Assembly (NCBI RefSeq): GCF_019320115.1
Contig: NC_089582.1
Span: 122,041,259-122,105,258 of the forward strand
Source: Miscanthus floridulus
Lineage: Eukaryota; Streptophyta; Magnoliopsida; Poales; Poaceae
Direction of reading: 5' to 3'
DNA: 64,000 nucleotides
The position numbers and the translations under genes were made by a program. Below, in pieces: positions 45,381 through 55,932 of this stretch. The notes below the pieces were generated by a model. The model searched no databases, had not been told where the DNA came from, and was given only the letters and a program-made list of their open reading frames with translations. The stretch's first letter is position 1. The number at the start of each line of letters is the position of its first letter.

Positions 45381-47917
45381 TTATCCTCCCCTTCTTAACG
45401 AAAAGTCGTCCTCGACGTCGATTATGTTTGAAACTGATCATGCACAACATAAAGGAGAACGGGGTTACGAAAACAAAGGGAACTGAAATAATTGTGAGAA
45501 GGAACATGACCATGTTTCCAAGTTTCTAGCATGTCATCTTGCATAAAAATTTCAGCAAGCATGTAGACTCCATGATCCGAATGCACACGATGTATGTCAA
45601 TAATATCCTGCACAGAACTAACCAAAGACAATACAGGAATAGATGGTCTAGTAGACATAGCTAGCAACCAACAATGCTCCCCTTCTTGAAAGTAAACTTG
45701 TTTCTTTGAGGAACATGAGAAAATGTTTGTATTATTATAGCTGCCCTCTAAATGATCATAATCTTGTACAACAAAAGGAGAATTCATATTACTACGAATG
45801 TATACTCGATGTATCATATATTGTCTCTTATTGTTATATTTGTCAATAATATGATATGTGTGTTTAGAAAATCAAGGTAAATCAGCATATTTAAAAAGGC
45901 TCTCCTCCAAACAATATAGGTTACATAAAACATCAAATTCAATGTAATCCAAAGTATGTAAATTAGACAACAGTTTGAACTTATCAGTTTTAATAGCAAT
46001 GTGAATAACATATTTTTTCAGCACAAGTGACTGGTTCCAAAACAGGTAAAACTGAGGCATCATCAACCAATTCATCTTTATTACAAGGAACTTTAAGCAA
46101 ATTATTATGGGACGGAGATAAATCAAGAGAGTGTTCCATTAACAATTGCTCGATGATAGCATGGTTTATGAAAGAATTGAGTACATTAAAACAATTCTCA
46201 CCTTCCGTGAGTGTAGCACCATGGGCATTACCTGTGTTCTCAGTAGGAGTAATAGGTGCATTATGAAGTAATGGTTCTGAATTTGCATATGAGATTATGA
46301 GCTTCTCATTTTCTTCCATGTCATCCTCTCGCTTATGTATATTATCCTACAGAAGGTTAGTCATAGCAAGAGAAATAACAACAGACTCTTCTTCTAAATG
46401 GTGCACCTCATCATATGAAGTCACAATAGGAGGTGAATTAACAAAGGTTTCTCGCATAAGAAGTTTCATATCATTCCAAGTTTGAGGTTTATCAGAAGGA
46501 TCTAAAGAGTTCCACCAAGATAAAGCAGAATGTCGCAAAACACTAGCTGCATTTTTATCTCTCCTTGAACACATAAAACGAGTAGCAAATATGTTATCGA
46601 TAGCAATTTTTTACTCCATGTACTCATCAGCACCTATACCATCATAAGTCGATGGATACAAACAATCTGTCATTGTTAGAAAACAGCAAAAGACAACATA
46701 AAAGTATTATCCCTATTAACTACTTAGGTTGTGGATAAGGAAAAAATAAGGCACTCTACTCTCAAGCGTCTTACCACGGTCTTACAAGTGTTCTTATCAA
46801 AGCAACAGGCGATGCAATCGGTCGGTAACTGTGATACTGTTGTAGCTTGAGTGTAACAGTTGCAAGACGAACCTGTACTTGGTTAGAAAAAAGTGAAGCT
46901 TAAACAGACACAATATAGTAGCAAGGAATAGCAAAATTCGCAACTGAATAACAAAGCTGAATTAGTATCCCAAGTACTTGTCTTAGTTGCTGGCCTACTC
47001 ACGTTTCAAGTACTAGATGTATCAAGTATTGTGAATAGCAGAAAGATGATTAGGAACAAGACAGAAATTAACACACGCAAACACAGCTCAAATGGCGCTC
47101 TCTATGTGCTCCTCTAGATATTGTTCCACTTTTACCCCCTCTTTTTCTCTATTTTTGGGCTATCGTTGTTTTTTTGGAATTCTTTGACTTTTTATTTTTA
47201 TTTTTTTGATATTTTTTATTCACTTAGAAGCACAAAAGAAGTAACCATAGAAAATATGAGCTTAAACAAGTGAAAGACATGGCCTGTGGAAATTTCAGAA
47301 GATGTGCTCAAAATCGACAAAAAGCTTGTGACCACAAAAAGATGATCTTATGACTAGTTTTTTACCAAAATAAAAATTTCTGAACCCGACAAAGCAGGGG
47401 ACAAACAAATCCAAAAAAAATCTAATCGATTTTGATATATGGAACGTCGAAATCCGAGTTTGTATGCGAAAACTAGACCAGTTTTACGAACTGACTCCGA
47501 ATTAGAGGACACAACGGAAATAATACGCGCAAAATTAGTCACGACAGCAAGGATTTAATGGAAATAGTGAAGACAAGTGTAACAAATTAGATGGCGTGGA
47601 CTAAGGTTTGATGGATATAAAGGAAACACAACAAGACTTGAAGGTGTTCACGTATTATGATGAAAAACAAAGGAAAAAATATAAATTGGACTAAAAACGA
47701 TGTAAAACCAGCAACCAGAACTTGCCCTAGGACACAAACTCAACAACGCGAAACAGAGACAAAATGGCACGGCACAATGAGGCTATAGGATATGGAATAT
47801 GTGGCAGTGTATATATGTTTTTGGCTTTTTGTGGACTATAGGCAAAGCAAAAACAGTAACAATCTAAAGAGGAAAACAAAGTTATACCTAACGGACAACA
47901 AGGTCTCTGATACCACT
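45381..47917 (-). pseudogene. Internal region with gag-like remnant
   Basis: The minus-strand frame 46574-46347 includes SALSWWNSLDPSDKPQTWND and MKLLMRETFVNSPPIV. The WW-(15)-TW-(2)-MK-(2)-MR-(2)-FV pattern is the Ty3/gypsy Gag core. A second frame, 46319-45990, is acidic and without a recognised domain. There are no pol motifs, so replication would need enzymes from another element. Confidence 0.6.
47902..47915 (-). other. Primer binding site, right element
   Basis: TGGTATCAGAGACC on the minus strand, initiator-Met tRNA type, two bases from the LTR at 47918. The equivalent site of the left copy is at 44498-44511. Confidence 0.8.
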
Positions 47918-48786
47918 TGATGTAGACTAGGCCTGATCTTCCGAAAGGTATGATAGCGTCGATTGGTGGAGACTCGACGTTCACAATCTAGGCTTCGAAC
48001 CAAGACTGATTTGGACCCCGCAACCGTTACACCACTGCTCCGTTGGTTATCAACCACGCGGACGCGATTGACCTCGCCGAGAAGGCTTTCCTACAAGCGA
48101 ATCGAGAACACAAGCAAGAACGGGATGAACACAATCTAAAATTACAAATAAATATGAGGCTTATGATAACAAGAAGGAGTTCAAGTCTTTATTCGAAAGG
48201 ACTAATCGCCACAGACGAACAAGGTCAAGAACTGGGCCCCTGATTTACAGTAAGCAGCCTTGGTGGCACAGTTACAGCAAAACGATGTCTGTTTTACGAG
48301 GAAATCAAGAACTAAATAAAACTCAAACCCTAAGGAGAGCAATGACTACTATTTATAGAGTCTTAGGCGTCATCCTCTGGACGCGCGCCCTAATGGGCTC
48401 AAACATGATACACGGTCCAACGGACCAAAAGACGGTATCGCAGCACTTTGATAGATTCTAGACGCTGACTTGTTTCGACGATTACCATTGTTTTCGAAGG
48501 TCTTTTGACGTGAGACCACTTGAATTAGCTTTCTTATCAAATTAGCTTTCCAACCATATGTGGATCGTTGAAAACAGAGTCCGAATATGTCCTGGGTGAC
48601 CAGTTTAAGACAGACTGATCCTAGAGGCCGAGACAGACTCGAACTTGAGTTGCTTTTGGCCTCCACCTCGGAAATTCAAACCGAATTAGCCTCGGACCTC
48701 CTTCTTGACTTGGACACCCTTGGTGGCCTCCTACCCCTCTATACCATGCGCCAAACATGGTCATATGCATGAGTGTCATGTCCTCA
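47918..48786 (-). repeat. LTR, right copy of the tandem structure
   Basis: About 869 bp, TGATGTAGAC...ATGTCCTCA on the plus strand; 5' LTR of the minus-strand element. Confidence 0.85.
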
Positions 48787-48939
48787 TCAGTATCCCCGGT
48801 CGAAAAAGGAGGTCGGAGTCGGACAGTGTCCCCACCTTGGCCAGGCCTTCCGGTCGGGGACCGGATCATTGCCCTGGCCTATTATTATGTATCTAGGCCG
48901 GCCCGAGAGGCGCACGTTGTCGCAACGCCGTCTGCTGGA

Positions 48940-49133
48940 TCGAGTTTTTTTTATAGAGAATTACAAAGATTTATGAAATTAAATAGGTGTACTAAAAAAT
49001 ATAATTAATGAAGAATCTAATGATGCTTATTTGGTATCATAGATGTTATTATTTTATTATATAAATTTGGTCAAATTTAGATGTTTTGACTCTCAAAAAA
49101 GTTCGAATAACTTATAATTTGAGACGGAGGGAG
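48940..49133. mobile_element. Right part of the split Stowaway MITE
   Basis: Contains GAATCTAATGATGCTTATTT, AAATTTGGTCAAATTTAGAT and the terminal repeat AACTTATAATTTGAGACGGAGGGAG followed by TA (49134-49135). It is the complement of the left arm at 43062 and closely similar to the complete MITE at 51226-51484. The exact resume point near 48940 is approximate. Confidence 0.7.
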
Positions 49134-49135
49134 TA

Positions 49136-51225
49136 CTATGTATGAGTACAAATTGTGAACTCAAAGCACAGAAAAATAAAACAATTAGGACTCTTAATTC
49201 AGGACATATCAGTATTTTTAGTAAAGTTGATCAAGATTCCTAACTCAAAGAGTGGAGGGACAGGCGGATCGAAAAAGAGAATGATGGACAACTTAGGAGA
49301 GAAAAATTCCTTATTTTAATATTGAGTTATTGCTATAGATATAGATTAGGTATAGTTAGATATAGATATAGATTATGTATAGACATTGTCTTGTTTGATA
49401 TAGGACGGTTTAATGAGTTTGTTTGCCTTGTATACTAATGTTGACATGTTGTATTACAACAGCGTGGGATGCAACCATCCGTCCTTTCCGCGTTTCGTTG
49501 ACCTCTCCAGCGCGTTTGGTAGCGCACGAGAAAACCATTGCTCACCCTGCCTTCGCCGGCGTGGTCCACGCGCCCATGTGGGACGACGCTGTTCTGCCAC
49601 CAACATGAAAAACTAGTAAAAGCTGGCTTGGCTCGGCGGTCGGCTTTAGACCTAGGCCCACCAACCCATCGGAAGGCCCTTCCCACACGCAGACGCAGGC
49701 GCTCTCGTGTCCCGTTTGGGAGCGCCGTGCTTTTGCCGATGCCGCGCACCCGCCAGCCTGCCAGCACCGACGCGGGAACCGAAACCACCGCGCACGGCAC
49801 GGCGCTCCGTCCGTCTCCGTCCTTTGGTTCCGCCACTTCGCACCTCCCGGCCTCCGCGGCAAAAGCACACGGCGCTTAGCTAGTTACTACCAAAGTACAG
49901 CTGGAATGTGGAATCTCAACTCAAGGCCATCGGCTGTGCGCCTGTGCCTGATTCACAAAGTAGAACTGGAATCCGGAGTCAACACGAGCGAATTCAGCGC
50001 GCACGCAAACTATAATTGGAAATACTTGGCGGGCGTCCGTGACTCTGCACTAGCACGCGACACCCCAGGAGCGGACCTATATATAAACAAAAAAAAAACC
50101 ATTCGTGCTTATCCGTCCGTCTACCCCGCCCATACTCCACTTCTTCGTGCTTATCCGCCCAGCACCAAAGTAGCGTGACTGCTCATCCGTCTGCCCCCTT
50201 TCCAAGCGCGCGCTCGTCGGGTTGCCGCATTATGCCCTTCCCCCATCGCCGGCTGCGCGCACGCCCTCGCTCCCTGTACGCGCTCACCAGCGTGGTAGTC
50301 ACCTGCGTCGCTCGCTCCCTCGTCGTTCGTCCATCGTCCATTGCCATTGGGAGCGCCGTTGACCCTCCCCCCCCCCCCCCCCCCCCCCGCCATGCCCGCT
50401 AGAGCACACGTGTCATGGCGCCTTAGGTCTTCCCCGGCCGAGTCAAGGGCACCCACGAGCGTGGCCGGTGTTGGTAGTGCTCGCGCGCCACGGCTCGCCG
50501 CCAGCTCTAACCCCGATAGCCGGAATCAACTGGCCTGACCTTTCCTCTCCCTATGTTTCAGGCGTTTCAGATGTATGTTGTAATTATTTCATCTTGATAT
50601 TGCAAAAACTAGATCGAGGATGTTGCACATATTGCATATGTTGCAAGTGTTTGAGAAGCATGTTGCAAGCGTTTGTTTAAAATATTTCATCTGTTTCCAG
50701 ACGTCTGTTGTAATCTTTTTTTATCTAGACTAGATGTTGCATATGTTTCACACATGTTGCAACAACATTTTTAAATGTTTCAGCTGTTTCAGTCTTATGT
50801 TACATAAAGTGATTTCATGTTGCAAGTTACAAATCTGGATGTTTCGTGTGTTTTCACACACATGTTGCAAGTACGTGTTTCAAATCTTTTTCATGTTGCA
50901 AGTGTTTTATGTTGTACGGCCGGAGGCGAGCGGACTGGGTGTGCGGTGGTGCTACGGTCGGGGCTTGCTCGTCTTCAGCTGCACATCTTGGCTCCTGAGT
51001 GCTACCCACGCGAAGAGGGAGAGGAGGGGGTCAGGGGCGACCAGCGGGGACAAAGACAGGGCGAAGTGCGTGCTTAGGGCGGGGCGAAGGCGGACGGGTT
51101 CAGGATGAAGGCAAACAGGGGCGGGCTGCGGACGTTCGGGCGCTAGCCACGCCCAACTATAATACACACCAAACTGGAGGAATGCAAAAATATTCTTTTT
51201 GCAACTTGCAAAGAATCAATACATA
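49136..51225. other. No gene recognised; motif array and C-run
   Basis: Short frames only. 49500-50400 is GC-rich on both strands, without domains. 50367-50388 is an uninterrupted run of 22 C. 50555-50920 carries many ATGTTGCAAGTGTTT-like motifs (listed separately). Confidence 0.45.
50555..50920. repeat. Interspersed ATGTTGCA / GTTTCA motif array
   Basis: At least eight copies of TGTTGCAA, TGTTGCAT or TGTTGCAC, alternating with TGTTTCA-type motifs, spaced irregularly at about 20-45 bp. This resembles an old expanded repeat; I could not assign it to a named family. Confidence 0.65.
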
Positions 51226-51484
51226 CTCTGTTCATCTTAAATTATAAGTCATTTCAAAAATCTTGGAGAGTCAAAAAAATTTAAGTTTGATCAGATTTAT
51301 ATAATAAGATAATAATATTTATGATATCAACTAAATATCATTAGATTCTTTATTAGTTATATTTTCATAGTATATCTATTTGATGTCATAAATCTTTGGG
51401 TTTCTCTATATAATTTTGGTCAAACTTGAGATGCTTTGACTCTCTAAGATTCTTGGAATGACTTATAATTTGGAACGGAGGGAA
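51226..51484. mobile_element. Complete Stowaway MITE
   Basis: 259 bp, TA on both sides, ends CTCTGTTCATCTTAAATTAT and ATAATTTGGAACGGAGGGAA. The interior is similar to the right part of the split MITE at 48940-49133. Confidence 0.85.
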
Positions 51485-51515
51485 TACATCTGATCTGTGG
51501 CACCAAAAGCGTACA

Positions 51516-51715
51516 GCCATTGCCATCATCATTATTATGAAACTGAGCTCTAGGCTCTGTTCTGCTGCCATTATAAGCCGGCTTATCAGTCATAGTATAT
51601 TATTTTTCTCTCCTAACAAATCAGCCAATCACCCGTACAAATCAGCACAAACGGCTTATAGACCAGCCGAACAGAGCCTAGAGCTTAGTTTCATAATAAT
51701 GATGATGGCAATGGC
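51516..51715. mobile_element. 200-bp foldback (inverted-repeat) element
   Basis: Near-perfect 45-50 bp terminal inverted repeats: left GCCATTGCCATCATCATTAT then GAAACTGAGCTCTAGGCTCTG, right the complement ending AATGATGATGGCAATGGC. The central 100 bp contains AAGCCGGCTTAT and ACGGCTTATAG, typical of a common grass MITE core (GGCTCTGTTC...GAACAGAGCC). Confidence 0.75.
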
Positions 51716-52274
51716 AACATCTAACAGGCCTGACATGCAATCAGCAAACTCATAATGATAGTGTTCCAATGCTTGTGGAGAAGAATGGGGTACTTACATT
51801 TTACATCTCAGGAGACACTGAGCGAAAACAATTAGCCTGTACATCAACATATTTTTGCCCCGTTTCAGGATTAACAAATCAGACTTCTCAATGGATATGA
51901 TACAGAAATCATGACATTCTCTCTTGAAAAGAAAAAAGGTACCCAACACGCATTGCTGCTGTTAATTCCAATTAGCACCTCAAATAATTCTTTTCCTCTA
52001 CAAATCTCAATAGTAAAAGAATCACTAGGACAATGTGGCAAATTATACCTGTCTATTGTAAAAAAATGTACACTATACAATATAAACAGTGTGATGCACG
52101 AAATTAAGACAGAATTTGAACATCTTATCTAGCCTGGAACCATTCTGCTATGATAGAACCACCATGAGAATTCCAGATCAGTCTCCTGAGCCAGAAAATT
52201 CCATGCCGGTGGACCTATCATCCGTATAAGAAAATATGGAACGGGTGTATTTGTATCTGACAGATTGATCTACA
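51716..52274. other. 3' flank of the cytochrome b561/DOMON gene
   Basis: No coding signal. Presumed 3' UTR and intergenic sequence of the minus-strand gene ending at 52275. Confidence 0.4.
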
Positions 52275-54929
52275 TCATCTAGTGAGAGGTTCAAGCTGCA
52301 CCTCCATTACGCCAGACGCGCTAGATTCTGAATTCCTGGCTGTACCATCAGGATGCAAAAGATCAACTGAATCATCTTCCTCGGTGTTGCCTAATACCCA
52401 GTGCCCTCTGGTGCTTCTGTCACCGATCCTTCTTTTGACCACCTTATATTCCAAGCACAGCACAACAACGATAACTGAAAGCACCCATAGCATTAAGGCC
52501 CAAGTGAGCTCCTCTACATTCTCACTGTCATACCTATGGCCTAGATGCTTCATTCCTGTGAAAAGCGCCACAATTCCTACAATAACTGCCGACCTCCCTG
52601 TGATAACATGCAGGTACTCCCACAGGATTCGATTGCGAGACGGAACCTCCCCATTAGCTGGCTTACTAGGCCGGAATTTAGCATTTAGTGGCTGCAAAAC
52701 TGCCAATAATAGGGCCAGCACACCAAACTTAACATGCACTGAGCTGACGAAGAAGCCACGGAGCTCAGCTGCAGCAAAAAGGACGCCAAGAAACATTATA
52801 GAAATTCCTGAATACTGCAGATAGGCATGTATTTGGAACCACCCATCTCCTTTCAAGCTCTTCAAATACCGGGCAGCCATTATTCCACCAGGAAACAAGA
52901 TGCCCCAGGCAACAAACATCATAAACCCATGAACAGCCAGGACAGGACGCAAATCCTGTTCTGCCTCAGCTGAACCTCTCAACAACAAAACACGTATAGG
53001 CCGACTGCTTGTGACTGAATGCATGTTACTGTCAGTCAGATCATCTCCCGACCAGCTTGCACCCATGGCCCAGACAACCTTAAGTGGTGTAGTTGGATCA
53101 ATGATGTTCTTGCATTCTACCTTCCCGGCACAAGAAGGGTTAAGAGGGCGAGTAAATTCAAATGTAATAATGCCATTTTCTGACTTACACCGGACAAATG
53201 TGATGTTCTCGGATGTTGGGTGGATACCTGCTGCACTCTTTCCATCAATCCAGTAAGTTTTCACTCGCCCAACCCCATCATTGCCCACCCAAGCAACATA
53301 GGTGAAGCTATTCACCATCCCACTCCCAAACCCAATAGCAAGATATCCACTTTTCTTCTCACCTCGAGCTGCTATAGATATAGATTTATAATCCACAGAG
53401 AGAGTCCAAAACAAAGTAACCTGTTGATCATCCAAAACAACACTGTTATTATACATGTCACTAAGGCCTCCATCAACCACTTGAACCTTCCATCCCATCT
53501 TCTGGTCATACAGTGACTGGTAATAGACTAGGTCAGGCGTATTTCGATCAGGCAGCCAAACAAGCTCTTTTGGAGTTGCTAGGACACCATGAGCATCAGG
53601 CCCGCCAGCATATACGACCTCTGTTTTATTCCGCAGCGTAGCATTACCACCAATGGTATCTGAAGTGATATAGAGTGCCACGTCATGCCCAGCCTGCACT
53701 GAGAACTTCACTGGCACACCCCTCTCAACCTTTAGCAGCGGCGCCTCCTTCTTGTTGATGTAAAGCACCTTGTCAGGGTTTGGTGGGTTTGGGTAGCGCA
53801 CGGCTGGAGCAGATGTCACCACAAGTGGTGTCTTGCGATCGGCAATGATCCTCTCCTGATCCTCCTTATTGTCAGCATCCAACGGTCCAAGGCAATTGTC
53901 CACCGTCTCTGACAAATTCAACCGGGCAAACCCAAAGGTTGTGTCCCTTGGCCCCCCATGGTTCTGTGGGAGGTAGTGTGGGCGCATTGTGTCCGGTGGC
54001 CGCAGCTTACCAATGGCCCAAAGCACCGCCATCTCCTCCGTGGCACCCACTGGCACATCATACTTGGCATCCTCAGCATCAAGCTTCCTCACATACCTCA
54101 CGAAGGACACTCCATCCCGCCGGTGGCCATATACCAGGACTGAATCGTTCTTCCCGTCCTCATAGACCTTATCTGGGCAAACCCCAGACACGGGCGAGTC
54201 CTCCTTCCCCAGCGTGCACTCAGTGTAGTCGCTTATGTAATAGTCCTCGGCAAATGGGGTACCTTCCTCCGTGAAGCCGGCGACAACGACATCGGCGTGG
54301 ATCATGGCGGGGGAGTTGGCCTTGGGGTCCGCCCACCCGAATGCCATGTAGTACTCGGAGCCCACGGCCGCCTCGAGGCCGATCTCGACGGTGCCAGCGG
54401 ACGCATTGAGCGTCCAGCGGAGGCGATAGGTCTCCGTCTCCGAGAGTGGTATGCAGTTGTCGAACATGGTGGGCGCCGGCTCGGCGGCGATATCGAGGTC
54501 GGGGCCTGTGCCGTTGGGGAGGAAGACGTGCCCGAAGTCGGAGGAGGTGTCGGGGTCGTAGAGCGCGAGGAGGCGCGGGAGTGGGCGGGCGAAGGGGAGC
54601 TCGAGGGAGGCGTTCCGGAAGGTTTTGTTGAGCGGGAGCGGCGAGAACGCGCGGCCGGCGGCGAGGTCGGCCATGGCGGGGCCGTCGGCGGCCCAGAAGC
54701 GCGCGGAGGGGGAGGCGGCGAGGAGGTCGAAGCGGGTGAGCTCGAGCGCGCACTTGCCGTCGCCGGCTAGGCGCACCGTGCCGCGGAGCTGGTGCTGCAG
54801 CATGGTGAGGTCGGCGGAGAAGTTGGCCGTCAGGTTGGTGTGCGGGCACGACGGGGCCGCCGCGGCCGGGGCGAGCGCCGCGACGAGCAGCGCGCCCGCG
54901 AGGAGCGCGAGCAGGGGATCGGCCGCCAT
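52275..54929 (-). CDS. Cytochrome b561, DM13 and DOMON domain-containing protein
   Basis: Intronless frame of 884 residues, close to the about 900 residues of the Arabidopsis homologue At5g54830. The start is the ATG of MAADPLLALLAG, which gives a clear signal peptide (hydrophobic to about residue 25); the open frame continues 104 codons upstream through GC-rich 5' UTR, but that part has no domain. It is a membrane protein predicted to carry electrons across a membrane from ascorbate-type donors. Order: DM13 (about residues 40-130), a first DOMON (about 155-310), a linker with YINKKEAPLLKVERG, a second DOMON (about 480-620), then a b561 core with six hydrophobic segments. The four candidate haem-ligand His lie in LAVHGFMMF, FQIHAYLQ, SSVHVKFG and EYLHVITGRS. 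A hydrophilic acidic tail follows the last membrane segment. Confidence 0.93.
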   Translation of the reverse strand: MAADPLLALLAGALLVAALAPAAAAPSCPHTNLTANFSADLTMLQHQLRGTVRLAGDGKCALELTRFDLLAASPSARFWAADGPAMADLAAGRAFSPLPLNKTFRNASLELPFARPLPRLLALYDPDTSSDFGHVFLPNGTGPDLDIAAEPAPTMFDNCIPLSETETYRLRWTLNASAGTVEIGLEAAVGSEYYMAFGWADPKANSPAMIHADVVVAGFTEEGTPFAEDYYISDYTECTLGKEDSPVSGVCPDKVYEDGKNDSVLVYGHRRDGVSFVRYVRKLDAEDAKYDVPVGATEEMAVLWAIGKLRPPDTMRPHYLPQNHGGPRDTTFGFARLNLSETVDNCLGPLDADNKEDQERIIADRKTPLVVTSAPAVRYPNPPNPDKVLYINKKEAPLLKVERGVPVKFSVQAGHDVALYITSDTIGGNATLRNKTEVVYAGGPDAHGVLATPKELVWLPDRNTPDLVYYQSLYDQKMGWKVQVVDGGLSDMYNNSVVLDDQQVTLFWTLSVDYKSISIAARGEKKSGYLAIGFGSGMVNSFTYVAWVGNDGVGRVKTYWIDGKSAAGIHPTSENITFVRCKSENGIITFEFTRPLNPSCAGKVECKNIIDPTTPLKVVWAMGASWSGDDLTDSNMHSVTSSRPIRVLLLRGSAEAEQDLRPVLAVHGFMMFVAWGILFPGGIMAARYLKSLKGDGWFQIHAYLQYSGISIMFLGVLFAAAELRGFFVSSVHVKFGVLALLLAVLQPLNAKFRPSKPANGEVPSRNRILWEYLHVITGRSAVIVGIVALFTGMKHLGHRYDSENVEELTWALMLWVLSVIVVVLCLEYKVVKRRIGDRSTRGHWVLGNTEEDDSVDLLHPDGTARNSESSASGVMEVQLEPLTR

Positions 54930-55932
54930 GGCCGCGGCCGAGGCGGCGGCAGCGGGCCGGCGGATCGGGATCTGGGGCGGCAGGTGGTGGAGGGATCTGG
55001 AAGCGGAAGGGTTTCTTGGGAGGGAGGGAGGGACGGCAGCGATGCGGTGTGGCGCGGTGCGGTGCTTGCGGAAGCGGCGGGCGGCGGGCGGCGGGCGGGA
55101 TATTCGCAGTCGCAGGGTCCGGTCGCAGGAGGTGGGCCGCTCGCTGGCTGGCCGCTGGCCGAGATCCACTTGGGTTTTGGGGGAGGTCAGGCCAGGCGCG
55201 CGGTGGTGGGCTGGTGGGCAACTGCTGCGGGTGCGTCCCATCGTGCGATGCCGGTAGAGCGAGTAGCGACCGCACTGCGAGCCAAGAAAATTCCTGGTGC
55301 GAATCTTGTTGATTTTCTTGCGTTCATTCTAGAAAACTGATGTGCTCAGAGATACTACTACTTTGGCTCAAAATATATACTTCTAAAATATTTAAAGTTT
55401 AATCAAATATATAATAAAATATTAATGTTTATTACACCAAATATGTATACTACAAAGATATCTCGTAACAAATCTAAATATACTTATTTAACGTTTATGT
55501 TAGAATTATATTATTTTCGGAATGGAGTACTACTACTTAAAAATTGTCGCAAGGTTATGATATTTGTGTAATTTGGTCTCGTTTAAAACAAAATCCAAGT
55601 AAAGGACTCATATGTACCGAGAAGCTTAAAGGCACCGATGATCGCTGGATTAGCAACTTGTTCTGACCGGCGAAAGGCATTCCTTGACCAAGAGGGAAAA
55701 GAGAATATACTAAAACTTCTAGTAGACTAGAGGATTGATTCCACATATTTCTACTACAGTGACCAATGAGTATATATTGTTAAGCACCATTTTCGGTCAA
55801 ATCTATCTAGTGATGGGCTTAAAATTAAGGATGAATAATATTTTATTAAGAAATTTGTTTATTTTTATCGAGTCTGCTAACCCCTAGCCATTTTAATTTG
55901 GTAATATTGTGCCTGTGCCAAGTGTCTGGCTG
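54930..55932. other. 5' flank of the b561/DOMON gene, with a MITE
   Basis: 54930-55260 is the GC-rich promoter and 5' UTR. 55361-55527 resembles a degraded Stowaway MITE, with TA on both sides and ends CTACTTTGGCTCAAAATATA and TATTTTCGGAATGGAG. The rest is AT-rich without genes. Confidence 0.5.

Larger units (their letters stand above)
43113..48786 (-). mobile_element. Tandem LTR-internal-LTR-internal structure of a non-autonomous LTR retrotransposon
   Basis: Read on the minus strand: LTR (48786-47918), PBS (TGGTATCAGAGACC, 47915-47902), about 2.5-kb internal region, polypurine tract (AAGAAGGGGAGGA, about 45397-45385), LTR (45380-44514), a second PBS (44511-44498), an internal region truncated at about 43138, and the last 25 bp of a third LTR (43137-43113). 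No RT, integrase or protease frame was found in either internal region; one gag-like stretch exists. Unequal recombination between LTRs of one element is the simplest origin. No matching target duplication was found at the outer ends. Confidence 0.8.

Noticed and set aside
54930..55241. Longer start for the b561/DOMON protein (104 extra residues)
   Set aside because: The extension is GC-rich, Arg/Pro/Ser-rich and without a domain, while the internal ATG at 54929 gives a clean signal peptide.
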